Translations under genes and position numbers: made by a program
Shown here: in pieces, positions 8,262 through 16,082 of the stretch
Layout: each line of letters begins with the position of its first letter
Numbering within the stretch: the stretch's first letter is position 1
Assembly: GCA_944388175.1 (NCBI GenBank)
Contig: CALXHR010000006.1
Coordinates: 33,654-97,653 of the forward strand
Length of the DNA stretch: 64,000 nt
Source: an uncultured Gemmiger sp.
GTDB taxonomy: Bacteria; Bacillota; Clostridia; Oscillospirales; Ruminococcaceae
Direction: 5' to 3'
The notes under the pieces: model-generated
Told to the model about the DNA's origin: nothing
Seen by the model: the letters and a program-made list of their open reading frames with translations, nothing else
Databases searched by the model: none

Positions 8262-9589
8262 CAGGGGTTTTCTCCTTTCGGCATATACTGTTGGCGGATG
8301 CGCTGCAAATCCGCTTCGGTCTGCTGGGGCAGGCCGTAGTACCAGGCCAGCGCGCGCTCGGGCCGCAGCAGCCCGGCGTCCACCAGGTCGCGCTGCTCGG
8401 CCCAGACGCGGGCGCGGTCGTACAGCACGCCGTCGCCCCAGTCGATGCTGAACGCCGCCGCTCCGGGTGCGCAGCCTTCCAGCCCGTACAGTGCGCCCAG
8501 CGTGCCGCACAGCGCCACAGCCTGGCGGGCGGCGTCCTCCCACATGGCCTGCAAATCACGGATGGTCAGGTCGTAGTCCACCGCCGTCGCCGCCACCTCG
8601 GTGGCGGTGCGCGGCTGGGCTTCGGCTTCGGTCTCGCTCAAAATGCCGCGGCGCAGCCCCAGCAGGCTCTCGCACCCGCGCAGCAGGTCCTGCTTGCGGG
8701 CCAGGTAACTCTGCTCGCGCAAAGCGGGGTTGTAGACCGTGACGCCGACGTTGGCCGGGTCGTCCGGCAGGCCGACAAAAAAGTCGTCGCGCAGCGCGCG
8801 GACGCCTTTGGCGTCGGGGCGCAGCAGGTCCTCCGACGCAAAGACGCGGGACGCGCCGTTGGCGAACTCGGTGTTGAGCTGCTGCTCGCACCGCGCCAGC
8901 GCGTGCAGCAGGCCCACGGCCGGCGCATAGATGCTGACGGCGTCGGGGCTGCCGTCCACACAGTTGGCCAGCGGCGTGCGCAGCACCGCCAGCCCCACGC
9001 CCGGCACGCCGGGCAGAAACAGCTGCGGCACCAGGTCTGCGCAGGCGTCCAGCGTGGCCAGCGGCACGCAGCGCCCCAGTGCCTGGCCGTTGCGCTCAAA
9101 CAGCCGCGTCTCGATGGTCAGGCCGTCGGGGCCGGCCGTGCGGCGCTCCACCAGCGCGTAGCGTACGCCGCCCTTGCGGTGGCATTCCATCGTGCCCACG
9201 GCCTGCAGCGCGCCGTGGGCGTCGCGCGCCAGCGGCACGTAACAGTCCCGCCGGATGGGCACAAAATCCAGCGCGCCGTCCGCCACCACCGGTTTGAGCA
9301 GGCACTCGCCGCCGATGAGCGCATACTGCATCGCCGTTTTGCGCACGGCGTGCAGCGCGTCCAGGCTGCGGCGCAGCGCTTCGCCGGGCGCGCCTTCCAG
9401 CCGGGGCGCATACTCGGCAAAGACGGTGCGGCACAGCTTGGCCACAATCAGCGCCGCCAGCCGCGGGGCCGGGTCCTCGCCGGGGCGGGGCGCGCCATAG
9501 TACAGGTCCAGCCACTCGCGCAGGGCCGCGCGCATCTTGGGCGACGTCACATCGCTTTTGCCAAACGCTTGTTCCAGATAATTTTGCAA
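8261..9589 (-). CDS. Phage portal protein
   Basis: This 442-residue protein has a TTG start (9589) preceded by AAGGAG. The pattern is that of siphophage portal proteins of the A118/SPP1 style. It has an N-terminal AALREWLDLYYG segment, a middle beta region with CLLKPVVADGALDFVPI, and a helical crown and clip region (RTATEVAATAVDYDLTIRDLQAMWEDA). It forms the dodecameric ring at the capsid vertex for DNA entry. In complete phages the large terminase lies directly upstream. Here only 221 bases separate it from the ArpU-like regulator and no terminase is present. Confidence 0.88.
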   Translation of the reverse strand: MQNYLEQAFGKSDVTSPKMRAALREWLDLYYGAPRPGEDPAPRLAALIVAKLCRTVFAEYAPRLEGAPGEALRRSLDALHAVRKTAMQYALIGGECLLKPVVADGALDFVPIRRDCYVPLARDAHGALQAVGTMECHRKGGVRYALVERRTAGPDGLTIETRLFERNGQALGRCVPLATLDACADLVPQLFLPGVPGVGLAVLRTPLANCVDGSPDAVSIYAPAVGLLHALARCEQQLNTEFANGASRVFASEDLLRPDAKGVRALRDDFFVGLPDDPANVGVTVYNPALREQSYLARKQDLLRGCESLLGLRRGILSETEAEAQPRTATEVAATAVDYDLTIRDLQAMWEDAARQAVALCGTLGALYGLEGCAPGAAAFSIDWGDGVLYDRARVWAEQRDLVDAGLLRPERALAWYYGLPQQTEADLQRIRQQYMPKGENP

Positions 9590-9670
9590 AAACTCGCTCC
9601 TTCCCCGCAGCGGTCTGTCCGGGCGGCCCGGCGGCGCGCTGCGGTGCGCGGCCGGGCGTTGCGTGCAGGG

Positions 9671-9684
9671 GGTTCACCTCCTTT
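9671..9684 (-). promoter_or_regulatory. Orphan strong ribosome binding site
   Basis: On the minus strand AAAGGAGGTGAACC is an almost perfect Shine-Dalgarno site. No ATG, GTG or TTG at proper spacing opens a sensible protein before the portal start at 9589. It may be a scar of a deleted gene (terminase would be expected here) or a ribosome standby site. Confidence 0.45.
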
Positions 9685-9702
9685 GCGTGGTCTGCCCAAC
9701 GC

Positions 9703-9744
9703 AAAGGCCCGCAGGCGGGGGGTCTCCCCCATCTGCGGGTCTTT
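9703..9744 (-). terminator. GC-rich hairpin upstream of portal gene
   Basis: The 42-base palindrome pairs a 12-base outer stem (AAAG.CCCGCAG with CTGCGGG.CTTT, one mismatch) around an inner GGGGG/CCCCC stem. There is no long T-run on the minus strand. It lies between the operator-bearing promoter and the portal, so it could attenuate the structural operon or be a leftover terminator. Confidence 0.5.
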
Positions 9745-9753
9745 GACGATCTC

Positions 9754-9782
9754 ATATTACAACCTTTTGTTGTGAAATGCAA
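9754..9782 (-). promoter_or_regulatory. Promoter of phage structural operon with operator
   Basis: The -35 TTGCAT (9777-9782) and -10 TAATAT (9754-9759) are separated by exactly 17 bases and read toward the portal gene. The spacer contains the palindrome ACAAC-N5-GTTGT (9759-9773), whose edge touches the -10. The same palindrome occupies the promoter of the regulator gene at 10324-10338. Confidence 0.7.
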
Positions 9783-9810
9783 TGAAACGCTGCGAACGGT
9801 TTGCGAAACT

Positions 9811-10242
9811 TCAGGAAATAGTTTCCGCTTCGCCCTCCAGGTCCAGCGCCAGCACCCCGGCGCGGTGGATCTGGTAGATGCGGCGCATCACCAGGCCCAT
9901 CGCGTCGGCAATCTCGGCATAGCTTTGGCCCAAAATATACCGGCGGCGCAGCACTTCCTGCACGTCGGCCTGCGGCACCGCCGCCACAACGCGCAGCACC
10001 TCAAAGCGCCGTTCGACGCATTCCTCAATCTGCTGTTCCAGCTTTTTGCGCGTATCTTCGATACGTTCCACCGCGCGCGGCAGCCGGTCCGGGTCCGGCC
10101 CCGCCCCCGGCATGCCGGTCAGGCAGGCGGTCATGCGCACGGCGGCGCTGCGCATGGCTTCCAGCTCGCCTTCCAGCAGCTGTTCGCGGCGCACGGCGGC
10201 ACGGTACTGCCGCAGCCAGTTGATCTTTTCCGGGTAGGTCAT
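9811..10242 (-). CDS. ArpU/DUF1492-like phage late-gene regulator
   Basis: This 143-residue protein has its start at ATG 10242, with AGAAGGAGG six bases upstream. An earlier ATG at 10314 overlaps the -10 box, so it is not the start. The N-terminal half is a long helix (EKINWLRQYRAAVRREQLLE). The C-terminal RRYILGQSYAEIADAMGL region is a sigma-region-4-like helix-turn-helix. Such proteins precede the terminase genes in Firmicutes prophages and switch on late transcription. Here the gene sits alone in front of the portal operon and has its own repressible-looking promoter. Confidence 0.78.
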   Translation of the reverse strand: MTYPEKINWLRQYRAAVRREQLLEGELEAMRSAAVRMTACLTGMPGAGPDPDRLPRAVERIEDTRKKLEQQIEECVERRFEVLRVVAAVPQADVQEVLRRRYILGQSYAEIADAMGLVMRRIYQIHRAGVLALDLEGEAETIS

Positions 10243-10312
10243 AGCGTTCCTCCTTCTGCTCTGCTCCTCGTGTTCGCCCTTGGGGCCTGCGTCATCCTTG
10301 TCGGTACCTACC

Positions 10313-10341
10313 ATCTTAGTTTAACAACCATTAGTTGTCAA
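10313..10341 (-). promoter_or_regulatory. Promoter of ArpU-like gene with operator
   Basis: A perfect -35 TTGACA (10336-10341), a 17-base spacer and -10 TAAGAT (10313-10318) read toward the regulator gene. The palindrome ACAAC-N5-GTTGT (10324-10338) fills the spacer and overlaps the -35. Its outer bases extend the dyad (TT.ACAAC with GTTGT.AA). This is a typical place for a phage-type repressor to bind. No repressor gene is in the window. Confidence 0.78.
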
Positions 10342-10384
10342 TAGCATTTTGCGGACTGCCCGGAATTTTCTTTTTGCCGCACCA

Positions 10385-10416
10385 AAAAAGGGACTGCCAA
10401 AAAGCAGTCCCTTTTT
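10385..10416. terminator. Bidirectional intrinsic terminator
   Basis: A perfect 13-base stem (AAAAAGGGACTGC with GCAGTCCCTTTTT) with a 6-base loop is followed by T-rich sequence on the plus strand and preceded by A-rich sequence. It ends the permease gene at 10436 and marks the border of the phage module. Confidence 0.85.
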
Positions 10417-10435
10417 GTTTCTTTTTTGCACCGCG

Positions 10436-11653
10436 TCAATGCGTCAGCGCGGCATCCTCCTCGCGGTCGGGGTCCCCGTCCCCGGCGGGGCCCTCCGGCC
10501 AGGGCTCTGCGGCCAGGGGCTCGCCCTCGGCGTCGATGCCGCGGCGCTGCAGCAGCGCCGCCACGGCCTGGTGCAGCAAACCGTACAGCGTGGCGAACAG
10601 CGGCACGCCGATGACCATGCCCGGCAGCCCGAACAGCCCGCCGCCGACGACGATGGCAAACAGCACCCACAGCGACGAGATGCCGACCGACTGGCCCAGA
10701 ATTTTGGGCCCGATAAAGTTGCCGTCCAGCTGCTGGATGACGAGGATGAGCACCGCAAAGACCAGCGCCTGCAGCGGGTCGACCAGCAGCAGGATGAACA
10801 GGCTGGGGATGGCCCCGATGAACGGCCCGAACACCGGGATAATGTTGGTGATGCCCACAAACACGCTGATGAGCAGCGCAAAATCCAGCCCCAAAAGCGA
10901 CATGAGCACAAAGGTCAGCACGCCGATGATGGCGGAGTCAATGACTTTGCCCACATAGAAGCCGGTAAAATTTTCGTTGGTAAAGTGGCACAGGCGCAGC
11001 ACGTTTTCGGCCACGGGCGGCGGCAGCACCGCCCGCGTGATGGTGCGCAGCTGGTGCAGCAGTTTGCTCTTGCCCGAAAGCATGTAGATGCTGGACGCCA
11101 CCGCCGTGAACACCGCCACAAAGTTGGACGCCACGCCGCCCAGCGTGGCGACGATCTGCGGCATGGCGCTGCTGACGAGGTTGTAGGCCTGGCGCATCAG
11201 CGCTTCCGAATCTTCCAGCAGGTCCAGCACATGCTGCACCGGCAGGCCGTAGTCCTGCTGGACCATCAGCAGCGTGCGGCGCACTTCCTCCATGTAGCCG
11301 GGCAGGCTGGAAAACAGCATGGCAAAACTGCCGCCGATCTGCGGCAGCACCAGCCAGGCCAACAGCCACAGCAGCAGCAGCGCCGCCAGGTAGGCCAGCA
11401 AAATGGCCAGCCAACGCAGTTTGGGGGCGCCGCGCAGCAGCGTGTTGTGAAAAGTTTCGACCAGGGGGTCCAGTACAAACGCGATGACCACGCCCCCCGC
11501 AAACGGCGAAAGGATGCCCAGCAGCGTCTGCAGCCCGCCCACAAAGAAACTGAGATTTTGCAAAAACAGGTAAAACGCCGCCCCCGCAAAAATCAGGCAC
11601 AGCCAATCCAACATGGTGGCGGGCGGTTTTTCCAGCCAGAATTTTTTGTTCAA
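10436..11653 (-). CDS. AI-2E family transporter (PerM-like), copy 1
   Basis: This polytopic membrane protein of 405 residues, with about eight segments, starts at TTG 11653. The promoter at 11702-11730 would initiate near 11695, too close to the ATG at 11689. The central FVGITNIIPVFGPFIGAIPS and C-terminal GLFGLPGMVIGVPLFA motifs are the hallmark of the AI-2E/PerM family. Members act as autoinducer-2 exporters, cation antiporters or undefined permeases, so the substrate is unknown. The hydrophilic tail is acidic. The adjacent paralogue at 11742 lies in the same direction. Confidence 0.88.
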   Translation of the reverse strand: MNKKFWLEKPPATMLDWLCLIFAGAAFYLFLQNLSFFVGGLQTLLGILSPFAGGVVIAFVLDPLVETFHNTLLRGAPKLRWLAILLAYLAALLLLWLLAWLVLPQIGGSFAMLFSSLPGYMEEVRRTLLMVQQDYGLPVQHVLDLLEDSEALMRQAYNLVSSAMPQIVATLGGVASNFVAVFTAVASSIYMLSGKSKLLHQLRTITRAVLPPPVAENVLRLCHFTNENFTGFYVGKVIDSAIIGVLTFVLMSLLGLDFALLISVFVGITNIIPVFGPFIGAIPSLFILLLVDPLQALVFAVLILVIQQLDGNFIGPKILGQSVGISSLWVLFAIVVGGGLFGLPGMVIGVPLFATLYGLLHQAVAALLQRRGIDAEGEPLAAEPWPEGPAGDGDPDREEDAALTH

Positions 11654-11701
11654 CGTCCTTGCCCCTTTCCCTGCCGGCGGGCGCCGCATTCTCCTTTGTT
11701 T

Positions 11702-11730
11702 ATTGTACCGTGCGGCGCGCCGTCAAACAA
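11702..11730 (-). promoter_or_regulatory. Promoter of permease copy 1
   Basis: TTGTTT (11725-11730), a 17-base spacer and TACAAT (11702-11707) lie in the gap between the two permease genes, so copy 1 can be transcribed independently of copy 2. Confidence 0.6.
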
Positions 11731-11741
11731 GGGACAAGTTG

Positions 11742-12890
11742 TTAAATTTCTTCCACCGACGGCAGCGGGTTGCCGTCGGCGTCGATGCCGCGGGCCTGCA
11801 GCCCGGCCCCCACCGCCTGTTTGAGCAGCGTCACCGCCACCGCCAGCGTCGGCACGCCGATGACCATGCCCGGCAGCCCGAACAGATCGCCGCCCACAAT
11901 GATGGCCAGCAGCACGCCCAGGCCCGGCAGGCCGGTGGCCCCGCCGATGATGTGCGGCGCAATGAAGTTGCCGTCGATCTGCTGCACCACCAGGATAATC
12001 AACACAAATTCCAGCGCCTGCAGCGGGGATTCCAGCAGCAGGATGACCGCCCCCGGCACCGCGCCGATGAACGGCCCCAGCAGCGGGATGATGTTGGTGA
12101 CGCCGACGAGCACCGCAATCAGCGGCGCATAGTCCAGCCGGAACAGCGACATCAGGATAAACGTCTCGACCCCGACGAGCAGCGCGTCGACGAGCTGGCC
12201 GCCGATGTAGCCGCTGAACGTGCGGTTGGCCATGGTGCATACCGAGAGTACATTGCCCACCCGGCGCGGCGGCAGCGCCGCGCGCAGGCAGGTGCGCACC
12301 GTGTGCAGCAGCATCTCTTTGCCGGTCAGCAGATAGATGCTGACCGCCAGCGTCACAAAGCCGTCCATGGCGGCCCCGGCCACGCCGGCGGCCGCGCCGG
12401 CCGCCGCCTGCGCCGCCGCGCCCGAGATGCCCTCAAACCACTGCTCCAGCCGGATGGTCAGCAGTTCCACATAGCTTTCCAGCGTGGCGGTGTCCAGGCC
12501 AAAGGTCGTCTGCACCCAGGCCAATGCGTCCTGGATGGCGGCTTCGTAGATGCCCAGCTTGCCGACAAAGGACTGCACGCTGGACACCAGCTGCGGCACC
12601 ACCAGCGCCACCAACAGCCCCACGACGCCCAGCATCAAAATATAACTCAACAGCACCGCCAGCGGCCGCTTGCCGCCAAACAGCTTTTTGGCAAAAAAGC
12701 GGGTGGGAATATCCAAAATATACGCCAGCACAATGCCCCAGGCAAACGGCGTCAGGATGCCCAAAAACGCGCCGATGCCGCCGGCCACGGCCGGCAGCTG
12801 CATCGCAATGCCAAAAATGACGGCCACCCCGACCGCCAGGGTCAGGAAATCGCCGATGGTGCGGGGGGTGCGTTGGAACCAGTGTTTCAA
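11742..12890 (-). CDS. AI-2E family transporter (PerM-like), copy 2
   Basis: This 382-residue integral membrane protein is a paralogue of its neighbour. TTG 12890 is chosen because AGGAGG lies eight bases upstream; the ATG at 12947 lacks a site. The family signature VGVTNIIPLLGPFIGAVPG and LFGLPGMVIGVPTLA are present, with an Ala-rich stretch (about residues 170-190) in the membrane-associated helical domain. The transported substrate cannot be told from sequence. Tandem copies of this family are common in Clostridia. Confidence 0.88.
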   Translation of the reverse strand: MKHWFQRTPRTIGDFLTLAVGVAVIFGIAMQLPAVAGGIGAFLGILTPFAWGIVLAYILDIPTRFFAKKLFGGKRPLAVLLSYILMLGVVGLLVALVVPQLVSSVQSFVGKLGIYEAAIQDALAWVQTTFGLDTATLESYVELLTIRLEQWFEGISGAAAQAAAGAAAGVAGAAMDGFVTLAVSIYLLTGKEMLLHTVRTCLRAALPPRRVGNVLSVCTMANRTFSGYIGGQLVDALLVGVETFILMSLFRLDYAPLIAVLVGVTNIIPLLGPFIGAVPGAVILLLESPLQALEFVLIILVVQQIDGNFIAPHIIGGATGLPGLGVLLAIIVGGDLFGLPGMVIGVPTLAVAVTLLKQAVGAGLQARGIDADGNPLPSVEEI

Positions 12891-12952
12891 GAAAAAACCC
12901 TCCTGTCGGGGCGCGCCGCCCCGGTCTTTTTGTGGGAAACCCATCATATCGT

Positions 12953-12961
12953 ATTATAGCA
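12953..12961 (-). promoter_or_regulatory. Extended -10 promoter of permease copy 2
   Basis: The minus strand reads TGCTATAAT, an extended -10 element. No good -35 is seen at 16-18 bases. It lies 62 bases upstream of the TTG start. Confidence 0.55.
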
Positions 12962-13062
12962 CATCTCCCGGCAAGATGCCACTGCCGGACGTGTCGAGCC
13001 GGCTGGTATATTTTGAAAACCCGCGCCGCGCACCACAAAGAAAAAATTTTCCTCCCGCCGGG

Positions 13063-13091
13063 TTGACAACGCCCGCCGGGCGTGCTATAGT
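13063..13091 (+). promoter_or_regulatory. Promoter of feo operon
   Basis: A perfect TTGACA (13063-13068), a 17-base GC-rich spacer and TATAGT (13086-13091) are followed eight bases later by the first iron box. The transcript would carry a leader of about 230 bases before the first feoA. Confidence 0.8.
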
Positions 13092-13098
13092 GTTTTCG

Positions 13099-13112
13099 TT
13101 AGATAAGGCTAA
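13099..13112 (+). promoter_or_regulatory. Iron box 1 (TTAG-N6-CTAA)
   Basis: The site TTAGATAAGGCTAA sits at the expected transcription start of the feo promoter. TTAG...CTAA dyads of this layout are the known operator type of DtxR/IdeR-family metal repressors. Flanking G and C extend the palindrome. Confidence 0.7.
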
Positions 13113-13153
13113 CCCATAAACGGGCCACTTCTGCCGCGCCCGTTCCCCTATGG

Positions 13154-13188
13154 CCGCACCGCTGCCCCCGGGCGCACGGTGCGGTTTT
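13154..13188 (+). terminator. Hairpin with T-run in feo leader (possible attenuator)
   Basis: CCGCACCG (13154-13161) pairs perfectly with CGGTGCGG (13177-13184), and TTTT follows. It lies between iron boxes 1 and 2, about 145 bases before the first feoA, where it could end transcripts prematurely. Promoter-like sequence after it is not clear. Confidence 0.5.
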
Positions 13189-13201
13189 ACCGGGGCGCGT
13201 G

Positions 13202-13215
13202 TTAGCCGTTGCTAA
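13202..13215 (+). promoter_or_regulatory. Iron box 2 (TTAG-N6-CTAA)
   Basis: TTAGCCGTTGCTAA is the most symmetric copy: the dyad extends to GTTAGC/GCTAAC. It lies in the leader, 87 bases downstream of box 1. Confidence 0.65.
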
Positions 13216-13285
13216 CCTTTTGCGGGGTGCTTTGCCGCGTACCCGCGCACTGCGGCCAGAAGGCCGCTGATTTTCGGCCCTGCAG

Positions 13286-13299
13286 TTAGTGGACGCTAA
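13286..13299 (+). promoter_or_regulatory. Iron box 3 (TTAG-N6-CTAA)
   Basis: TTAGTGGACGCTAA ends 32 bases before the feoA start. The three boxes are spaced 103 and 84 bases start to start, roughly 10 and 8 helical turns. Confidence 0.6.
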
Positions 13300-13331
13300 T
13301 TTACAGAGCCGCCGGAAAGAGGGTGCAAACC

Positions 13332-13544
13332 ATGCCGTTGACGATGGCGAAGCCGGGCGAGATGCTGACCATCCACAAGATCACCGGCCGCGACGAGGTG
13401 CGCCAGCACCTGGCCGAGTTGGGCTTTGTGGTGGGCGAGCGCGTCTGCGTTGTGAACGAACTGGGCGGCAACCTGATCGTCCAGGTCAAAGAAAGCCGCA
13501 TTGCGCTGAGCAAAGCGCTGGCCGCGCGCATCCTGGCCGGGTAA
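13332..13544 (+). CDS. feoA: Ferrous iron transport protein A (first copy)
   Basis: This 70-residue SH3-like protein starts at ATG 13332 with AGAGGG eight bases upstream. A GTG at 13323 overlaps that site and is less likely. Family features are the opening GEMLTIHKITGRDEVRQHLAELGF, the RVCVVNEL strand and GNLIVQVKESRIALSKALAARI. FeoA is a cytosolic accessory protein of the FeoB iron transporter. It is the first gene of the iron-box-controlled operon. Two FeoA copies ahead of FeoB are common in Clostridia. Confidence 0.9.
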   Translation: MPLTMAKPGEMLTIHKITGRDEVRQHLAELGFVVGERVCVVNELGGNLIVQVKESRIALSKALAARILAG

Positions 13545-13607
13545 AGCAACGCGGCGCGGGGCCTGCGCGGCCCCGGTCCCAGAAAAAAAGTGGAGGAGGC
13601 AATTTGT

Positions 13608-13829
13608 ATGAAAACACTCAGAGACCTCAAGGTCGGCCAGACCGCCACGGTGGTGCGCCTGCACGGCGAAGGCCCCGTGCGGCGGCGCATCCTGGATATG
13701 GGCCTGACCAAAGGCACGCAGGTTTACCTGCGCAAAGTCGCGCCGCTGGGCGACCCGCTGGAGTTGACGGTGCGCAACTATGAGTTGAGCATCCGCAAAG
13801 CCGACGCCGAAATGGTAGAGGTAGAGTAA
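13608..13829 (+). CDS. feoA: Ferrous iron transport protein A (second copy)
   Basis: This 73-residue protein starts at ATG 13608, preceded by GGAGGAGG. It has the FeoA core: LKVGQTATVVRLHGEGPVRRRILDMGL, then LRKVAPLGDPLELTVRNYELSIRKADAEMVEV. It is closer to the consensus family than the first copy (complete GPVRRRILDMGL segment). It is 63 bases after feoA1 and 37 bases before feoB, hence one transcript. It probably modulates or scaffolds FeoB. Confidence 0.93.
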   Translation: MKTLRDLKVGQTATVVRLHGEGPVRRRILDMGLTKGTQVYLRKVAPLGDPLELTVRNYELSIRKADAEMVEVE

Positions 13830-13866
13830 CTGCGAGCGCGCGACCGCGCAGAAAGGGGTATACATT

Positions 13867-16056
13867 ATGGCGATCAAAATCGCACTGGCCGGCAACCCGA
13901 ACAGCGGCAAGACGACGCTGTTCAACGCGTTGACCGGTTCCAACCAGTTCGTCGGCAACTGGCCCGGCGTCACGGTAGAAAAGAAAGAGGGCAAGCTCAA
14001 AGGCCACGACGACGTCATCATCCAGGACCTGCCCGGCATTTATTCGCTTTCGCCCTACACGCTGGAGGAAGTCGTCGCGCGCGGCTACCTGGTGGGCGAA
14101 AAACCGGACGCCATCCTCAACATCATCGACGGCACCAACATCGAGCGCAACCTCTACCTGACGACCCAGCTCATCGAGTTGGGCATCCCGGTGGTCATGG
14201 CCGTCAACATGATCGACCTGGTGCGCAAAAACGGCGACGCCATCGACCTCAAGCGGCTGAGCAAAGAGTTGGGCTGCGAAGCCGTGGCCATCAGCGCACT
14301 GAAAGGCGAGGGCAGCCATCAGGCCGCCGAACTGGCCGTAGCCGCGGCACAGCACCGCCGCGCCGGCGAGCTGCCGCATGTGTTCACCGGCAGCGTTGAG
14401 CACGCCATCGCCCATATTGAGGAATCCATCCAGGACCAGGTCGACGCGCGCTTTTTGCGCTGGTACGCCGTCAAGCTGTTTGAGCGCGACGACAAAGTGC
14501 AGAAAGAACTGGGCCTCGACGCCGAGCTGCTGGCCCACATCGACGCGCACATCGCCGACTGCGAAAAAGAGATGGACGACGACGCCGAGAGCATCATCAC
14601 CAACCAGCGCTACGCCTACATCAACACCGTCGTGGGCCGCGCGGTACGGAAAAAGGCCCGCGTCGAGCACATGACCGCATCCGACAAGATCGACCGCATC
14701 GTCACCAACCGCATCCTGGCGCTGCCGATCTTTGCGGTGGTCATGGCGCTGATCTACACCGTCGCCATGGGCAGCACCGGCTTCTCCTTCGGCACCATGG
14801 CCACCGACTGGACCAACGACGTGCTGTTTGGCGAGGTCGTGCCCCCGGCCGTCTCCGGTTTTCTGGAATCCGTCGGCTGTGCGCCGTGGCTCAGCGGCCT
14901 GATCGTGGACGGCATTGTGTCCGGCGTCGGCGCGGTGCTGGGCTTTGTGCCGCAGATGCTTGTGCTGTTCCTGATGCTCTCCATCCTGGAGGATATCGGC
15001 TACATGGCGCGTGTCGCCTTTATCATGGACCGCATCTTCCGCCGGTTCGGGCTTTCGGGCAAGAGCTTTATCCCCATGCTGGTCGGCACCGGCTGCGGCG
15101 TGCCCGGCGTCATGGCGTCCCGCACCATTGAGAATGAGCGCGACCGCCGCATGACCATCATGACCACCTGCTTTATCCCCTGCAGCGCCAAAATGCCCAT
15201 CATCGGCCTGTTTGCGGGCGCGCTGTTCGGCGGGTCCGGCCTGGTGGCGACCTCGGCCTACTTCATCGGCATGGCGGCCATCATCGCGTCGGGCATCATG
15301 CTCAAAAAGACCAAACTCTTTGCGGGCGACCCGGCCCCCTTCGTCATGGAACTGCCCGCCTACCACATCCCGGCGTGGGGCAACGTGCTGCGCGCCACGT
15401 GGGAGCGCGGCTGGTCCTTCATCAAGCGCGCCGGCACCGTGATTTTGGCTTCCACCATTGTGCTGTGGTTCTTGCAGGGCTTCGGCTTTACCGACGGCGC
15501 GTTCGGCATGGTCGAGGATAACAACACCAGCCTGCTGGCGTCCATCGGCGGCGCGGTCAGCTTTGTCTTTGCGCCGCTCGGCTTTGGGGACTGGCGCTCG
15601 ACCGTGGCCACCGTCACCGGCCTGATCGCCAAAGAGAACGTCGTCGCCACCTTTGCCGTGCTGTTCGGCTTTGCGGGCGAAGTGTCCGAGAACGGCGACG
15701 AAATCTGGAATGTGATCGCCGGGCATTTCACGGCGCTGACGGCCTACAGCTTCATGATCTTCAACCTGCTGTGCGCCCCCTGCTTTGCCGCCATGGGCGC
15801 CATCAAGCGCGAGATGAACAACCCCCGCTGGACGGCCATCGCCATCGGCTATATGTGCCTGCTGGCGTACTGCACCTCGCTGGTGGTCTACCAGCTGGGC
15901 GGCCTGGCCACCGGCGAAGTGACGTTCAACTTCTTCACCGTCGTGGCGGTGGCGCTCGTCGGCCTGGTGCTGTGGCTGCTGCTGCGCCCCAATAAGTACG
16001 AGAACGTGAACGAGACCGCCTTTGACGCCAAGACGATCGTCTCCGCCAAGACCTGA
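13867..16056 (+). CDS. feoB: Ferrous iron transporter FeoB
   Basis: This 729-residue GTP-dependent Fe(II) importer has a cytosolic G domain with GNPNSGKT (residues 9-16, G1), DLPG (54-57, G3), NMID (114-117, G4) and SALKG (143-147, G5). A GDI-like helical spacer and the membrane domain follow. That domain holds the two gate repeats and conserved cysteines in GTGCGVPG and FIPCSAKMP. The length is close to the usual 700-770. AGAAAGGGG precedes the ATG. It lies between feoA2 and a Cys-rich small protein, so the whole FeoAAB unit is intact. Confidence 0.97.
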   Translation: MAIKIALAGNPNSGKTTLFNALTGSNQFVGNWPGVTVEKKEGKLKGHDDVIIQDLPGIYSLSPYTLEEVVARGYLVGEKPDAILNIIDGTNIERNLYLTTQLIELGIPVVMAVNMIDLVRKNGDAIDLKRLSKELGCEAVAISALKGEGSHQAAELAVAAAQHRRAGELPHVFTGSVEHAIAHIEESIQDQVDARFLRWYAVKLFERDDKVQKELGLDAELLAHIDAHIADCEKEMDDDAESIITNQRYAYINTVVGRAVRKKARVEHMTASDKIDRIVTNRILALPIFAVVMALIYTVAMGSTGFSFGTMATDWTNDVLFGEVVPPAVSGFLESVGCAPWLSGLIVDGIVSGVGAVLGFVPQMLVLFLMLSILEDIGYMARVAFIMDRIFRRFGLSGKSFIPMLVGTGCGVPGVMASRTIENERDRRMTIMTTCFIPCSAKMPIIGLFAGALFGGSGLVATSAYFIGMAAIIASGIMLKKTKLFAGDPAPFVMELPAYHIPAWGNVLRATWERGWSFIKRAGTVILASTIVLWFLQGFGFTDGAFGMVEDNNTSLLASIGGAVSFVFAPLGFGDWRSTVATVTGLIAKENVVATFAVLFGFAGEVSENGDEIWNVIAGHFTALTAYSFMIFNLLCAPCFAAMGAIKREMNNPRWTAIAIGYMCLLAYCTSLVVYQLGGLATGEVTFNFFTVVAVALVGLVLWLLLRPNKYENVNETAFDAKTIVSAKT

Positions 16057-16082
16057 CCCATCCTGCAAGAAAGGAGCCTGCC

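Noticed and set aside
13332-13829. Second feoA as a pseudogene duplicate
   Set aside because: Both copies are complete, each has a ribosome site, and double feoA is usual in Clostridia.
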